DNA from: Ophiothrix spiculata
Taxonomy: Eukaryota; Echinodermata; Ophiuroidea; Amphilepidida; Ophiotrichidae
Direction: 5' to 3' (one strand)
Assembly (NCBI GenBank): GCA_000969725.1
Contig: JXSR01S073398.1
DNA: 29,010 bases
Of the stretch, positions 20,629 through 29,010 are shown piece after piece. Within the stretch, counting starts at the first letter, position 1. Each line of letters opens with the position of its first letter. Both the position numbers and the translations under genes were made by a program. Below the pieces are notes generated by a model that saw only the letters and a program-made list of their open reading frames with translations, searched no databases and had not been told where the DNA came from.

Positions 20629-20950
20629 GGCCTAAAAAAAGTTGTTGACTTGTCCTTTGAGACAGACCCAAAATTTGCAAAATTTAGGGTCGCCCTTTTT
20701 TTAATGAACTATACTACCCATCTCAACAGTGAATTTGGTGAAAATACCATAATATTTGGGTTGAGCTTACAACAATATTTACAAATGTTATGTATTTGCA
20801 TGAAATAAAAGGAAATCTTGAATAACTAAAACACACAGTTATTTAGACAGCTTTCCTTGGCCATTTTTTTGAAAAAAAAAAAAAAGATCTGACCGACCGA
20901 CCATCAATTTCACCATTGAAGGGTAAGTCAACAATTTTTTTAATTTTAGC
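20629..20950. mobile_element. MITE, family copy B (relative of 12699-13038)
   Basis: The left end GGGCCTAAAAAAAGTTGTTG and a right part with AAAAGATCTGACCGACCGACC then TTGAAGGGTAAG match the 12699-13038 copy. TTA follows the right end; the left TTA is not preserved. Confidence 0.6.
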
Positions 20951-20959
20951 CTTATGATG

Positions 20960-21640
20960 GGTTTTATAGCTTACAAAGGTTTTTTTGTTTTTGCGATATC
21001 ATATCTAGCTTCAAATTAAACCCATTGTAGCTATGATGCAATGAATTGTTTAGTGAAAATGACCCCATGTCACATATATGATAGCTGTATATAATTGTCA
21101 TTGAAATTATACATAATGATATAATATATAAGATGTACATTGATGGAAATTTGCAAAATCAGGTCTTCCATTGAGATTGAGGAAAAGCGTGCAGGTCAAG
21201 TTTATGATGTACTATATCATAGCTCTTTTCTCTGCAGTACTATTAAATGTGAGTATCTAAATAAATAACGACTGCAGAGCATGTCAAATATTAGATTTTA
21301 GTCAAATTCATGTTTTTCCTTGCTTACTTTTTATTTGTGTCTGTTTACACAAAATATGCAAAAGTATCAAAAGATTTCAGTGTGAATTCTCAGTATTTTG
21401 TATTGTCCAATTAATTTTACATACCCAATTTATCAGTCTGTTTTCAAATGTTCCTACACCTAAAAGTCTATCACTACGTGTGCCATCCACTGGATACAAC
21501 CCAAATTGATGTACGATTGGCACAAGTTTTTAAATTATATTTTGTCATGTGTAATTAAATTTGGTTTGAATTTTTTTGCGAATTGTGCCCAAGTGTGAGT
21601 TGCACCAAGTTTTTGGACCCAATATTGGCAGATATTGGAG
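20960..21640. other. Stretch without recognised gene
   Basis: AT-rich; nothing supported. Confidence 0.5.
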
Positions 21641-22179
21641 GTGTAGGAATATGTGGGCTGCTCTGGCAAAATGAGAGGGAAGTCCCAAATCTACATTTTC
21701 AGTAAATGGCATCAAATAGTGAAAATAGGGTGAAAAAGTCAAATTTCGTTTTTTGACATAAAACACTTTCATACATAAATGTTTACCTGTATCAAAAATC
21801 CAGGAAGTAATAAAGCTACTGGCTAATTCCATGATCTTGTATCACATACATGAATTTTTCAAGTTCAATTCTGACATAAAAGTAATACCTGAGTTGAAAG
21901 TAAACAAGTCAAGGTCTCAGGAACTACTTTTATTTTTTCCATAAAGCAAATAGAACTTATTTTATGACTGGTATAAGTTGGATGTTGCCTTAGTAACATT
22001 TTACCCTCAAATTTGCACCAAAAAGTGATTTGGTACTGAAACAAAGAAAAACATCTGAGGCTTTTCCTTATTAGTGTATAAGAAGCCCCAGTCTCTGTGA
22101 TCTAAAGTACAATCGCGTTTTAGTAATAAATGTTAATCATAGCCGAGTAGTGTGTTGTTGGAATTTGCCGATTTCAGAT

Positions 22180-23297
22180 GTCACGCCTGTCACGAAAAAC
22201 ATGAAAAGTTTTTGCTGTGTTTTATTAAAAGGTCATGTTTTGGTGAAACATCAATATCTATCTTCTATCATGAAGTCTACATCTGCAAAGCAATAAACAA
22301 ACATTCAGTGATTGCTTATTTCTCCACTATTACATTTCAAAATCGGTCACGCCTGTCACGAAGTCGAAATCCCGGAAATGTTTAAGTCGCCATTTTGACA
22401 AAAATGTGCATACTATAAATCTCAAACTTAAAAGACATGTTAGAATCATCATTTCCTGTCTTAATTGGCAAAAAACCCAACGAAAATCTGTTATTTAGAA
22501 CTTTTGTAGCACTATTTGCTTTTTGGTGGCAATTTTTGCCATAATGCAATTTTGCCTGATTTTCCAATCCGAAAGTGCTTTATGACGTCATAATTACGTA
22601 ACGCCTCAGCCGATTTTGATGATCTTGGTATCGTTGGATAGGGGAGGATCATACCTATCTATTTTTAGTAAAACCAAGTTCATATGAAGTTCCGTCCTAA
22701 AATATTAAGGTGGTTGCAACAACCCTTTGGAGGACGTGTTGCAAAAATAGCTCAAGAGGACAAAGGTTAAAGCTCAAAAATAGATTAGACTTGTATAATA
22801 CCGTATCAAAACTGTTGAAAATAAACCATAATCATAAATAAAGACATTATTAAACAACAGATCCATTGCTAAAATCAAGTTTTACAAGGTGTGCACAAAT
22901 GTCACGCCTGTCACGTCACGCCTGTCACGAAATGATTTAGCCTGTATTCTCCAAGTTAAGAGCTACAGCTCCAAAAGTGAAATGTTTCCTGATTGGTTCC
23001 CAAAAGTAGATATACTGCAACATAAACAGGAATCAAATCTCCCGTGGGAAAGAGATAGAATTCAGCATTAAACCATATTTTTGAAAAGTCAGTGTCAGTT
23101 TGGGTCACGCCTGTCACGGACACTTTGTGTCCCCATTGTGAAGACAGTGATTGAGTTAGAATATATTTTTCACTTTTTGCATCCAATATTGAATGTTTAC
23201 TATAACATATAGGAATATTTCCGTGGTATCGCCTTTAGATAAAATTTACCAGCTATTCTGAGAAAAAAAGGTTCATGCAAAGGTCACGCCTGTCACG
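22180..23297 (+). repeat. Six identical GTCACGCCTGTCACG motifs
   Basis: Identical 15-mers begin at 22180, 22346, 22901, 22915, 23104 and 23283, all in the same orientation. The spacings are 166, 555, 14, 189 and 179. If the TTAA-bounded block at 22386-22770 is a later insertion, the 555 becomes about 170. The DNA between motifs shows no clear unit-to-unit similarity. Each motif is itself two GTCAC halves 9 bp apart. Confidence 0.93.
22386..22766 (-). mobile_element. TTAA-bounded block related to the 8689-9124 MITE
   Basis: TTAA at 22382-22385 and 22767-22770. Read on the minus strand it begins CCTTTGTCCTC (compare CCCTTGTCCTACC) and ends in AAAATGGCGAC, as does 8770-8906. The two share a 140-180 bp module at low to moderate identity. 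Its two ends are not inverted copies of each other, so it may be truncated. Confidence 0.5.
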
Positions 23298-23319
23298 CTG
23301 GAATTCGCCTACTACTAAT

Positions 23320-23784
23320 TTGTGATGAGATGTAACGTTTCGTGTTCAATCCTGAACACATCATCTGACCATCTGATTGATGATTGGAAGCTGGTCATCA
23401 ACCTGTGACGTGGTCGAATTGTTGAACCATCTAGGAATCTTCTTGATAGCTGACGTGTAGGCCCCCTCCTCGATTCGAAGACGGTTGCTCCTTTTTCACA
23501 TAGATTGCCTCCTTGACTCCACGTTCAAACCATCTGGATTCCTTGTCCAAAACTACCACATCTTTATTTTCAAAAGTGTGGTTAGAGCTATGAAGATGAG
23601 TGTGTACCGCAGAATCCCCGTCACAGGTCGATGACCAGCTTGCCAACCGTCAATCAGATGGTCGGATGATGTGTTCAGGATTGAACACGAAACGTTACCT
23701 CTCATCAAAAATAATAAGTCCAGATGAATAGATTTATTACTCATGATTTTTGTTTACTACCTGGATGAATGACAACCTTCATAA
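23320..23784 (-). mobile_element. Penelope-like remnant with inverted terminal repeats
   Basis: Inverted repeats of 87 bp (23324-23410 and 23620-23706) differ at only a few positions. Between them the minus strand encodes the C-terminal end of a Penelope-type GIY-YIG endonuclease (residues like RWFERGVKEAIYV, then NRGGGL). Such elements have reverse transcriptase followed by GIY-YIG endonuclease and often carry terminal repeats in inverted order. Only the endonuclease end is present, so the copy is strongly 5'-truncated and not functional. Each terminal repeat contains a hammerhead-like string. The tail beyond the right repeat runs to about 23784. Confidence 0.65.
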
Positions 23785-24194
23785 ACCTATATCAAAAGTT
23801 TTGAAGGTCAACTTTGCCGGGAAGTGTCATTATTCACGTTTAATTGATTGCATGTTACCATTATACACTGTAGCAAATTTTTATTGCAATATATTCAGTG
23901 GACTGCTTTGGATTACTAAATGAAGACTGGAGAAAGAAAGTGCGACATATTATATATCATTCAAAAGCTGAGATTATAGAGAATCAAAATATGTCAAACT
24001 CAATTTTGAAATTTGCGACTTTCCTCTCACTTTGCCAGAGCACCCCTCATATGTTAAAGTGGGTCTATACTCAGGACCTATAAAAAATTCTTGTCATCAG
24101 AATTTTGAATCAACATATTTAGATTCGACTGTATTGTTGACATTTTTTTAAATAAAAGCTTAATATACACATCCATAGAGCTAATGCAAAAATA

Positions 24195-24365
24195 CATCCA
24201 TACATAGGTTGTGGGTTTGAGCCCTGGGCCGGGCGGTTTTCGTCTCCTTGTTTCCTTGGGCAAGAAACTTTACTTGCTCTGTGGTTTGGAAGTCACATCC
24301 GTAAAGCCGAATAGACTCCTTAATGGGGTATGCATGTCATGCAAGTACTGTGTATTATTGATATA
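24195..24365 (+). mobile_element. Degenerate tRNA-derived SINE
   Basis: A B-box-like GGTTTGAGCCC is at 24214-24224. It is followed by CCTTGGGCAAGAAACTTTAC and a tail, the usual order for this SINE type. The A box is not recognisable. Confidence 0.45.
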
Positions 24366-24581
24366 ACCAATAAGAATAAGACATAGCCAAAGGTCCAATT
24401 TGTTTTGTAGTATCATTAGATAATCGAGGTCTCAATTTTCCAAAGTTAAGGTGTAGGGCCTTGACAACCAGGGCCGCTGCAATGAATCAAACATTGGAGA
24501 AACTGAGCGTGCTCTAAAAACCCGTTTTAACGAATATAAAAGAGCAAGCAACACCTCTTCAGAAGTCTCAAATCACCTTAA

Positions 24582-24938
24582 AGGGGCAATTCATGATCCA
24601 CTTTTCATCCTCAAGGTCGCCTCTATCAAAATTGAGTTTTTTAGCTTGTAATAATCGTCAACTGGTATATGTTACGATCACCAAACCATATTTTCATATT
24701 TGCTTGCATTTTTGAGAAAAGTGAGGAAATGTGTCATTTTCTAATTATTGTCGGGGCCCCGACAGTAATTATAGCACAGTAGCCTATGTAGATTTTCAAA
24801 ATGTTGAAAAGCTTGTAACTTGGAAACGAATGGTCGGAATCAAGTGAATTTTCAGTATATAAATATAATGTACTCTCCTTCTTATTTAGTTTGAAAACAG
24901 GCGAGGTTTTTGTCATATCAAAATCATGAATTGCACCT
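24582..24938. mobile_element. 357-bp TTAA-flanked MITE inside the Penelope-like fragment
   Basis: TTAA at 24578-24581 and 24939-24942 bounds AGGGGCAATTCATGAT and, inverted, ATCATGAATTGCACCT. At the centre sits a perfect 16-bp palindrome TGTCGGGGCCCCGACA (24749-24764) extended by AATTA/TAATT. piggyBac-like by its duplication. Confidence 0.82.
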
Positions 24939-25153
24939 TTAACATCGAATCTCCGGGACATAAAGTGGATCTCGACAGTGTCAAGATTCTCGACAAGGAT
25001 CCCAGATACTTTGAAAGGGGTGTTAAGGAAGCAGCTTACATCCGACTGCACCAACCGATGCTGAACCGAGACGGGGGCCGACACAAACTTCCGGGAGTCT
25101 ACGAGACTGTTCTCAGGTCAAGTACCCAAAGGTCACGATCTGAGTCAGTCTCA

Positions 25154-25195
25154 TCTCGCTGATGAAAAACAAAGGATCTCGTTTGAAAATTCCGA
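25154..25195 (+). ncRNA. Minimal hammerhead ribozyme of a Penelope-like element
   Basis: CTGATGA (25159-25165) and GAAA (25185-25188) form the two conserved core strings. Stem II is AAAC/GTTT (25167-25170, 25181-25184) after one extra A. Stem III is the tiny self-complementary AATT, giving the A15.1-U16.1 pair and C17 at the cleavage site. Stem I pairs ATCTCG with CGAGGT (six pairs, one G-U). Self-cleaving hammerheads with very short stem III, active as dimers, are known in the terminal repeats of Penelope-like elements. Folding is by eye. Confidence 0.6.
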
Positions 25196-25199
25196 GGTA

Positions 25200-25806
25200 T
25201 GTTTTCAACTTTTGTGTTGTGAAAAAGGTTTAAAATCTTCCATCGTATAGGATCATATTTTAGCATGAATATAATTGACTTTTAACTGTTTGGCCTTGAC
25301 CTGTGAAATGCATTGTGCAAGGTTTCAACCTTTGCTTATGTTTTGTTTTCTCTTGAAAGCAAAAGAAAGTATACAACCCTGGGGATGAGGCTATTTTGTA
25401 AATACAAAAGAAATGGAAAGCAGGTATACCAATTAACTTTACATTTTATGCTATATCTATGAAACTAGAAAGAATTTTGAGGTGAAATTTTCGATTTATA
25501 ATCAGAAAAATATGGACTTTCATTTGACATCAAAAATATACCACTTCCGGTTGAGTCTGGGGGATAAGATTGTGATCAGAACCTACACCTCTCTAAGAAA
25601 GAAAAGGTAATAAAATGAGCAAGTTGTTATGTAAAAGTACTTGAAAATGAGTCAACATTTTAAAATAATTGCCAAATCAGCAGAAATTGGTTGGGGTGTT
25701 TCATACTTTTGGCATCACATCCCCAGAAAATGACTCGGTTCATAATTTGAGTCTCTTCTCCCCCCCCCCCTCCCCCCTGGGTTATGGTACACTATGCTCT
25801 ACCTTT
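25200..25806. other. Stretch without recognised gene
   Basis: AT-rich with a C11 run plus C6 at 25760-25777. No element ends found. Confidence 0.5.
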
Positions 25807-25820
25807 ATATGTGGGCTGCT

Positions 25821-27996
25821 TAGACCAGTCAAATTAACTGAAATTTGCTTGAAAGGTCAAAATAGTTAGAACAGAAATGAAACTTCTGCTATGCCTTTTC
25901 TGAAGGTGTCAGAATTAATATACAAAAAAGTTTACCAAAATTAACCCTTGGGAAGTATGGGAAACATGAGAAAAAAAAATGGCTGCCAAAATAGCATATA
26001 TTTATTATAATGTGCTTACAGCAACCCTTTTTAACAACTTAATATGCAAAATTATCATTGTGTAATGGTGTCTTTAACAATAGCAAATACATATTTAGAA
26101 ATTGCATTAGGTCAAATGCATATTTTAGCTTCAAAATGGCCGCCAAATAGCATATATTCATAAAAATTGACAACAACAAGCCTATTTAAATTAAAAAGTT
26201 TACAAATTAAGAGAAAGAAACATAAGGATTATTATTTTGACCTCAAATCATGCCATTTACTAATTTTAAATTAAAAATGGAACCCACTGAAGGTCCAAAA
26301 TGGCCACTGAAATACAATTTTGTAGCTAAAAAAGGATAAAAGTGCCATTAAACAGTATTAAAAACCTTAGATATTCAAAATAATTGATGTAAGATGGGTA
26401 TGAGGGTAAGACAGACCCACTCTACCCTACGCTTTATTTCAAACATGTTTCATAACTCAGATGACGTTCGTACTAAGGTCCGAAATTGGCTACCTAAAAT
26501 CTTTATATTGCTCAAATATGGCTAGAGGGGTATTTCAACAGCATTGAAAACCTCCTTCGTTTTTAGATAAATGATATAAAATTATGTTTAGGGTACGAAC
26601 AGCCCCATTTCGTTTTTAAATCTAAAAACTATCTCATAAAAAGTCCAAAATTGCCATAGAAATTGAAGAATGCATTAAAATTAGCATCAAAACTGTTTAA
26701 CTTTTCAACATAATCAATGGAAAATGGCTGTGAGGGTACTAATAGACAAAAACCTGTATCAAATTCAATATGCCACCCATAAGGCCCAAAATGGCCACAA
26801 AAATCGCCCAGTATTGTGTTTAAGGTGACAGTATCAAAAAAATAACATTTTTTCCCGAAATAAGTGATAGAAAATGGTTACGAAGGTACCAACAGATCTA
26901 ATTTTTCATAATTTATGTTGTTAACATGATTCAAATCCAATATGGTACCCATCAAAAGTCCAAAATTGCCTCCAGATAATAATTTGGAGGCTCAAAATAG
27001 GTTAGAGTGGCATACTAAAACCTTATTCGTTTCAAAAGAAATTAATTGAAACTGGCTTTTTAGGTTCCAACAGATCAGCCCCTCCAAAATTATGTTGTTA
27101 ACATGTTTCAAATCCAAAGTAATGCCCATAATAAGTTCTACAATGACCGATAAAGTGCAATTATGTCGTAGAAAAATGATTTAAAAAGGCGTTAAAACAG
27201 CATTGAAAACCTAAACTATTCTAAATGATCGATTAGACACCGCTTTTCCGAGTACCAGGTTACTGACAGACCAGCTACTCCTTAGATTTTGTTGCTTTGT
27301 GTTTCAAATTCAAAATGGCGCCCTTAAAAATTCAAATTGACCGCCAGAATTGATATAAAGCCAATATAAATACATCAATGAATGAAGGATGGCTTTGAAA
27401 GATAAAACGGATCAAATTCTACTTAAACTCAATTAATAACATGTCTAAAAATCACGATAGAGGCCTATGATACTATAATAAGTTCATGTAGCTTATCTTT
27501 TAATAATTATAATTAAAGAGTAGATGATTGGCAGCCATTTTGAATCATGGCAAAGTAAGATATAAACAGTAAAATACAGTGAGTATCTATTTCAGATGCA
27601 AAAAGTAGACACGCTGTATATTTTGCTGTAGATGATATCGACAAATTACATACTGTAACAATAGTTGCTTTTTGCAGCTATTTTGGCGGCCATTTTGTAA
27701 AATATACCAGAAATGTAGAACGTGAGCATAATAACATGATCACAGCTATAATAATTACCGAAATATTGCAAATTTGCATTTTTGTTTTTGACAAATACTT
27801 TGTTTCCAGAATGGTTTAGCATATTTTAGGTGCATTTTGACGGCCATTTTGAAAAATGGAATTTTCCAATATTTCCCAAGGGTTGATTTTGGTAAACTTT
27901 TTTGTATATTAATTATGACACCTTCAGAAAATGCTTAGTGGAAGTTTCATTTCTGTTCTCATTACTTTGACCATTTGATACAATTTAACTGGACTA
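25821..27996. mobile_element. 2.18-kb long-TIR element with an internal tandem array
   Basis: The left arm (25821 to about 25970) and right arm (about 27850-27996) are inverted partners over about 150 bp, sharing AACAGAAATGAAACTTC and ACAAAAAAGTTTACCAAAAT. GCT flanks both sides (25818-25820, 27997-27999), and copy 1 of X shows the empty site. The inside is non-coding and made of degenerate units, each opening with a GTCCAAAATTGGCC-like string. The superfamily is not identified. Confidence 0.78.
26131..27345 (+). repeat. Degenerate array of eight unit starts (140-196 bp apart)
   Basis: Unit starts with a TCCAAAATGGCC-like string fall at about 26131, 26292, 26477, 26642, 26782, 26958, 27134 and 27330. 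Later unit parts recur too: AACAGCATTGAAAACCT, GGTACCAACAGATC, and ATGTTGTTAACATG followed by TTCAAATCCAA. Identity is low, so the array is old or drifting. Confidence 0.72.
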
Positions 27997-28424
27997 GCTC
28001 TGGCAAAATGAGAGGTAAGTCGCAAATCTACATTTTGAATAAATGACATCTAAAGTAATACTAGGATGAAAAAGTCAAATTTCGTTTTTTGACGTAAAAC
28101 GCATTCATACATTAGTATTTACCTGTACCTAAAATTTTGAAGGTCAAATTTCCGGGAAGTGCAATTATTCATGGTTAATTGATTGCCTGTTGCTATTATA
28201 CACTGTTGTATCAGTATCTTTGAAGTCGATTTGCAGATAATTATATTGCAATATTTTCAGTGGACTGCTTTGGATTTTAATCTCTAAATGAAGAATGAAT
28301 GATGAAAGTGTGACATATTATATATCATTCAAAAGCTGAGATTATAGAGAATTGAAATATGACATAAACTCGATGTTGAAATTTGCGACTTTCCTCTCAT
28401 TTTGCTAGAGCACCCTTCATATAT

Positions 28425-28681
28425 GTGATGGTTTACCCCGAAAAGGGGGATTTTGTAACAGGATACTTTTTAAAAAACTGATGAAAATAGGCAGCAAAAG
28501 GTAAAGAAAATATTAAGAATTTCCAGCAGATTTCTTATTGTAAAATTTGTTCACCTTCATCGTTTCAACAAGCAAGGTGTCATTTTAAAACTTAGAAAAT
28601 TCTGTAACAGAAAAAATGAAGAAATGAAAAATTGATATAATCTGCAAAGTCTCCCCTCCCTTTTTCGGAGTGAGCCATCAC
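28425..28681. mobile_element. 257-bp MITE with GTGATGG ends (family copy B)
   Basis: GTGATGGTTTACCCCGAAAA and inverted CGGAGTGAGCCATCAC, flanked by ATAT on both sides (28421-28424, 28682-28685). Shares ends and inner words (CAGCAGATTT, TCTGCAAAGTC) with 6318-6500 in opposite orientation. It abuts the right end of X copy 2. Confidence 0.78.
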
Positions 28682-28810
28682 ATATATTAGCAAAATTATG
28701 CATCATCCATAATCCATGAATGCTTATGCTATTTCATCAAGATAACAGCATGGCTGTCTATACAGATATCACAATCAGATCACATCCTCCATAATGGCCC
28801 CAGGTCAAAA

Positions 28811-29010
28811 TTCCAGTTGATCCAAGTTGAACTGGTTTCTCTGAAACCAGTTGAACCAGTTCAACTGGTTTTTCCAACTGGTCGTAGAATTTCCGTCACG
28901 GAAAATGGAACACTTCCAACTGGGATGATGAAAAACCAGTTACCAGTTGAAACCAGTTCAACTGGTTTTTATCCAACTGGCCGTACACTTCCAACTGGGA
29001 TGATGAAAAA
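28811..29010. repeat. CCAGTT/AACTGG-rich tandem repeat running off the window
   Basis: Six CCAGTT and seven AACTGG hexamers occur within 200 bp. The block ending TTCCAACTGGGATGATGAAA occurs at 28914-28935 and 28989-29010, 75 bp apart, each preceded by AACCAGTTCAACTGGTTTTT. The array is cut by the right edge. Confidence 0.85.

Larger units (their letters stand above)
21649..24053. mobile_element. TIR element X, copy 1, split by a 2-kb insertion
   Basis: The left part (21649-21797) starts ATATGTGGGCTGCTCTGG, and the right part (23785-24053) ends CCAGAGCACCCCTCATATG, its inverted partner. Both parts align to the copy at 25807-28424. ACCTGTATCAAAA (21785-21797) and ACCTATATCAAAA (23785-23797) border the insertion as a 13-bp direct repeat with one difference. 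Non-coding. Confidence 0.72.
24481..25196 (+). mobile_element. Penelope-like fragment (endonuclease end), interrupted by a MITE
   Basis: 24481-24577 encodes a GIY-YIG motif stretch (NIGETERALKTRFNEYKR), and 24943-25159 encodes the domain's end (RYFERGVKEAAYI, then NRDGGR). Reverse transcriptase is absent, so this is a 5'-truncated, non-functional copy. The two parts flank the 357-bp MITE at 24582-24938. The reading ends at a TGA that lies in the core of a hammerhead-like fold. Confidence 0.68.
25807..28424. mobile_element. TIR element X, copy 2, split by a 2.18-kb insertion
   Basis: The 14-base left end ATATGTGGGCTGCT (25807-25820) is separated from the rest (28000-28424) by the long-TIR element. 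The remainder matches copy 1 on both sides of that copy's own insertion and ends TTGCTAGAGCACCCTTCATA. About 440 bp without the insert. Non-coding. Confidence 0.72.

Noticed and set aside
21545-21832. 95-codon minus-strand frame
   Set aside because: It overlaps the left end of repeat X, and the same stretch is not open in the other copy.
22180-23297. CRISPR-like array
   Set aside because: The DNA is eukaryotic, repeats are only 15 bp, spacers are 150 bp or more and uneven, and no cas genes are present.
25821-27996. LTR-type retroelement
   Set aside because: The long end repeats are inverted, not direct, and no gag or pol coding trace is visible between them.

Overview
The window is AT-rich animal nuclear DNA with long introns and a dense load of short mobile elements. 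It looks like an invertebrate, probably a marine deuterostome such as an echinoderm or hemichordate. That guess rests on the receptor type, the tRNA-headed SINEs, the Penelope-like fragments and the many MITEs. It is an inference, because no marker gene for a phylum is present.

Only one host gene is visible, on the + strand at about 91-7271 and cut by the left edge. Its last five coding exons (91-324, 731-766, 1637-1699, 4283-5197, 6994-7271) encode 507 codons. In order these are the end of a cysteine-containing ectodomain, one transmembrane helix, two small juxtamembrane exons, a roughly 305-residue low-complexity cytoplasmic linker in one exon, and a C-terminal death domain. The best reading is a TNF-receptor-superfamily-like death receptor. 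All four introns are phase 1, so the inner exons can be skipped singly or together without losing frame. Exon 1637-1699 has a second in-frame donor. A candidate polyA signal lies at 7867-7872, and the inferred 3' UTR contains an almost perfect 153-bp palindromic MITE.

The introns hold a tRNA-derived SINE, fold-back elements, a TTA-flanked 824-bp element, several TTAA-flanked (piggyBac-like) MITEs, and one MITE nested in another.

From about 7.9 kb to the right edge I see no convincing host gene. This part is a layered set of elements. (a) A SINE is split by a 150-bp TTA-flanked palindrome at 8201-8350. (b) TTAA, TA, TTA and 8-9 bp target-duplication MITEs are scattered through 8.7-18.9 kb. 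(c) A TIR element (called X here) is present twice, at 21649-24053 and 25807-28424, and each copy is split by an insertion of about 2 kb. The insertion in the first copy carries six identical GTCACGCCTGTCACG motifs spaced about 170-190 bp apart, plus a Penelope-like remnant with inverted terminal repeats. The insertion in the second copy is a 2.18-kb element with about 150-bp terminal inverted repeats around a degenerate array of roughly 140-196-bp units. (d) Between the X copies lies a second Penelope-like fragment (GIY-YIG endonuclease end) interrupted by a TTAA MITE; a complete minimal hammerhead-ribozyme fold overlaps its stop codon. (e) A CCAGTT/AACTGG-rich tandem repeat runs off the right edge.

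The most interesting items are the GTCACGCCTGTCACG array, the long-TIR tandem-repeat element, the ribozyme-bearing Penelope fragments, and the frame-neutral exon set of the receptor gene.
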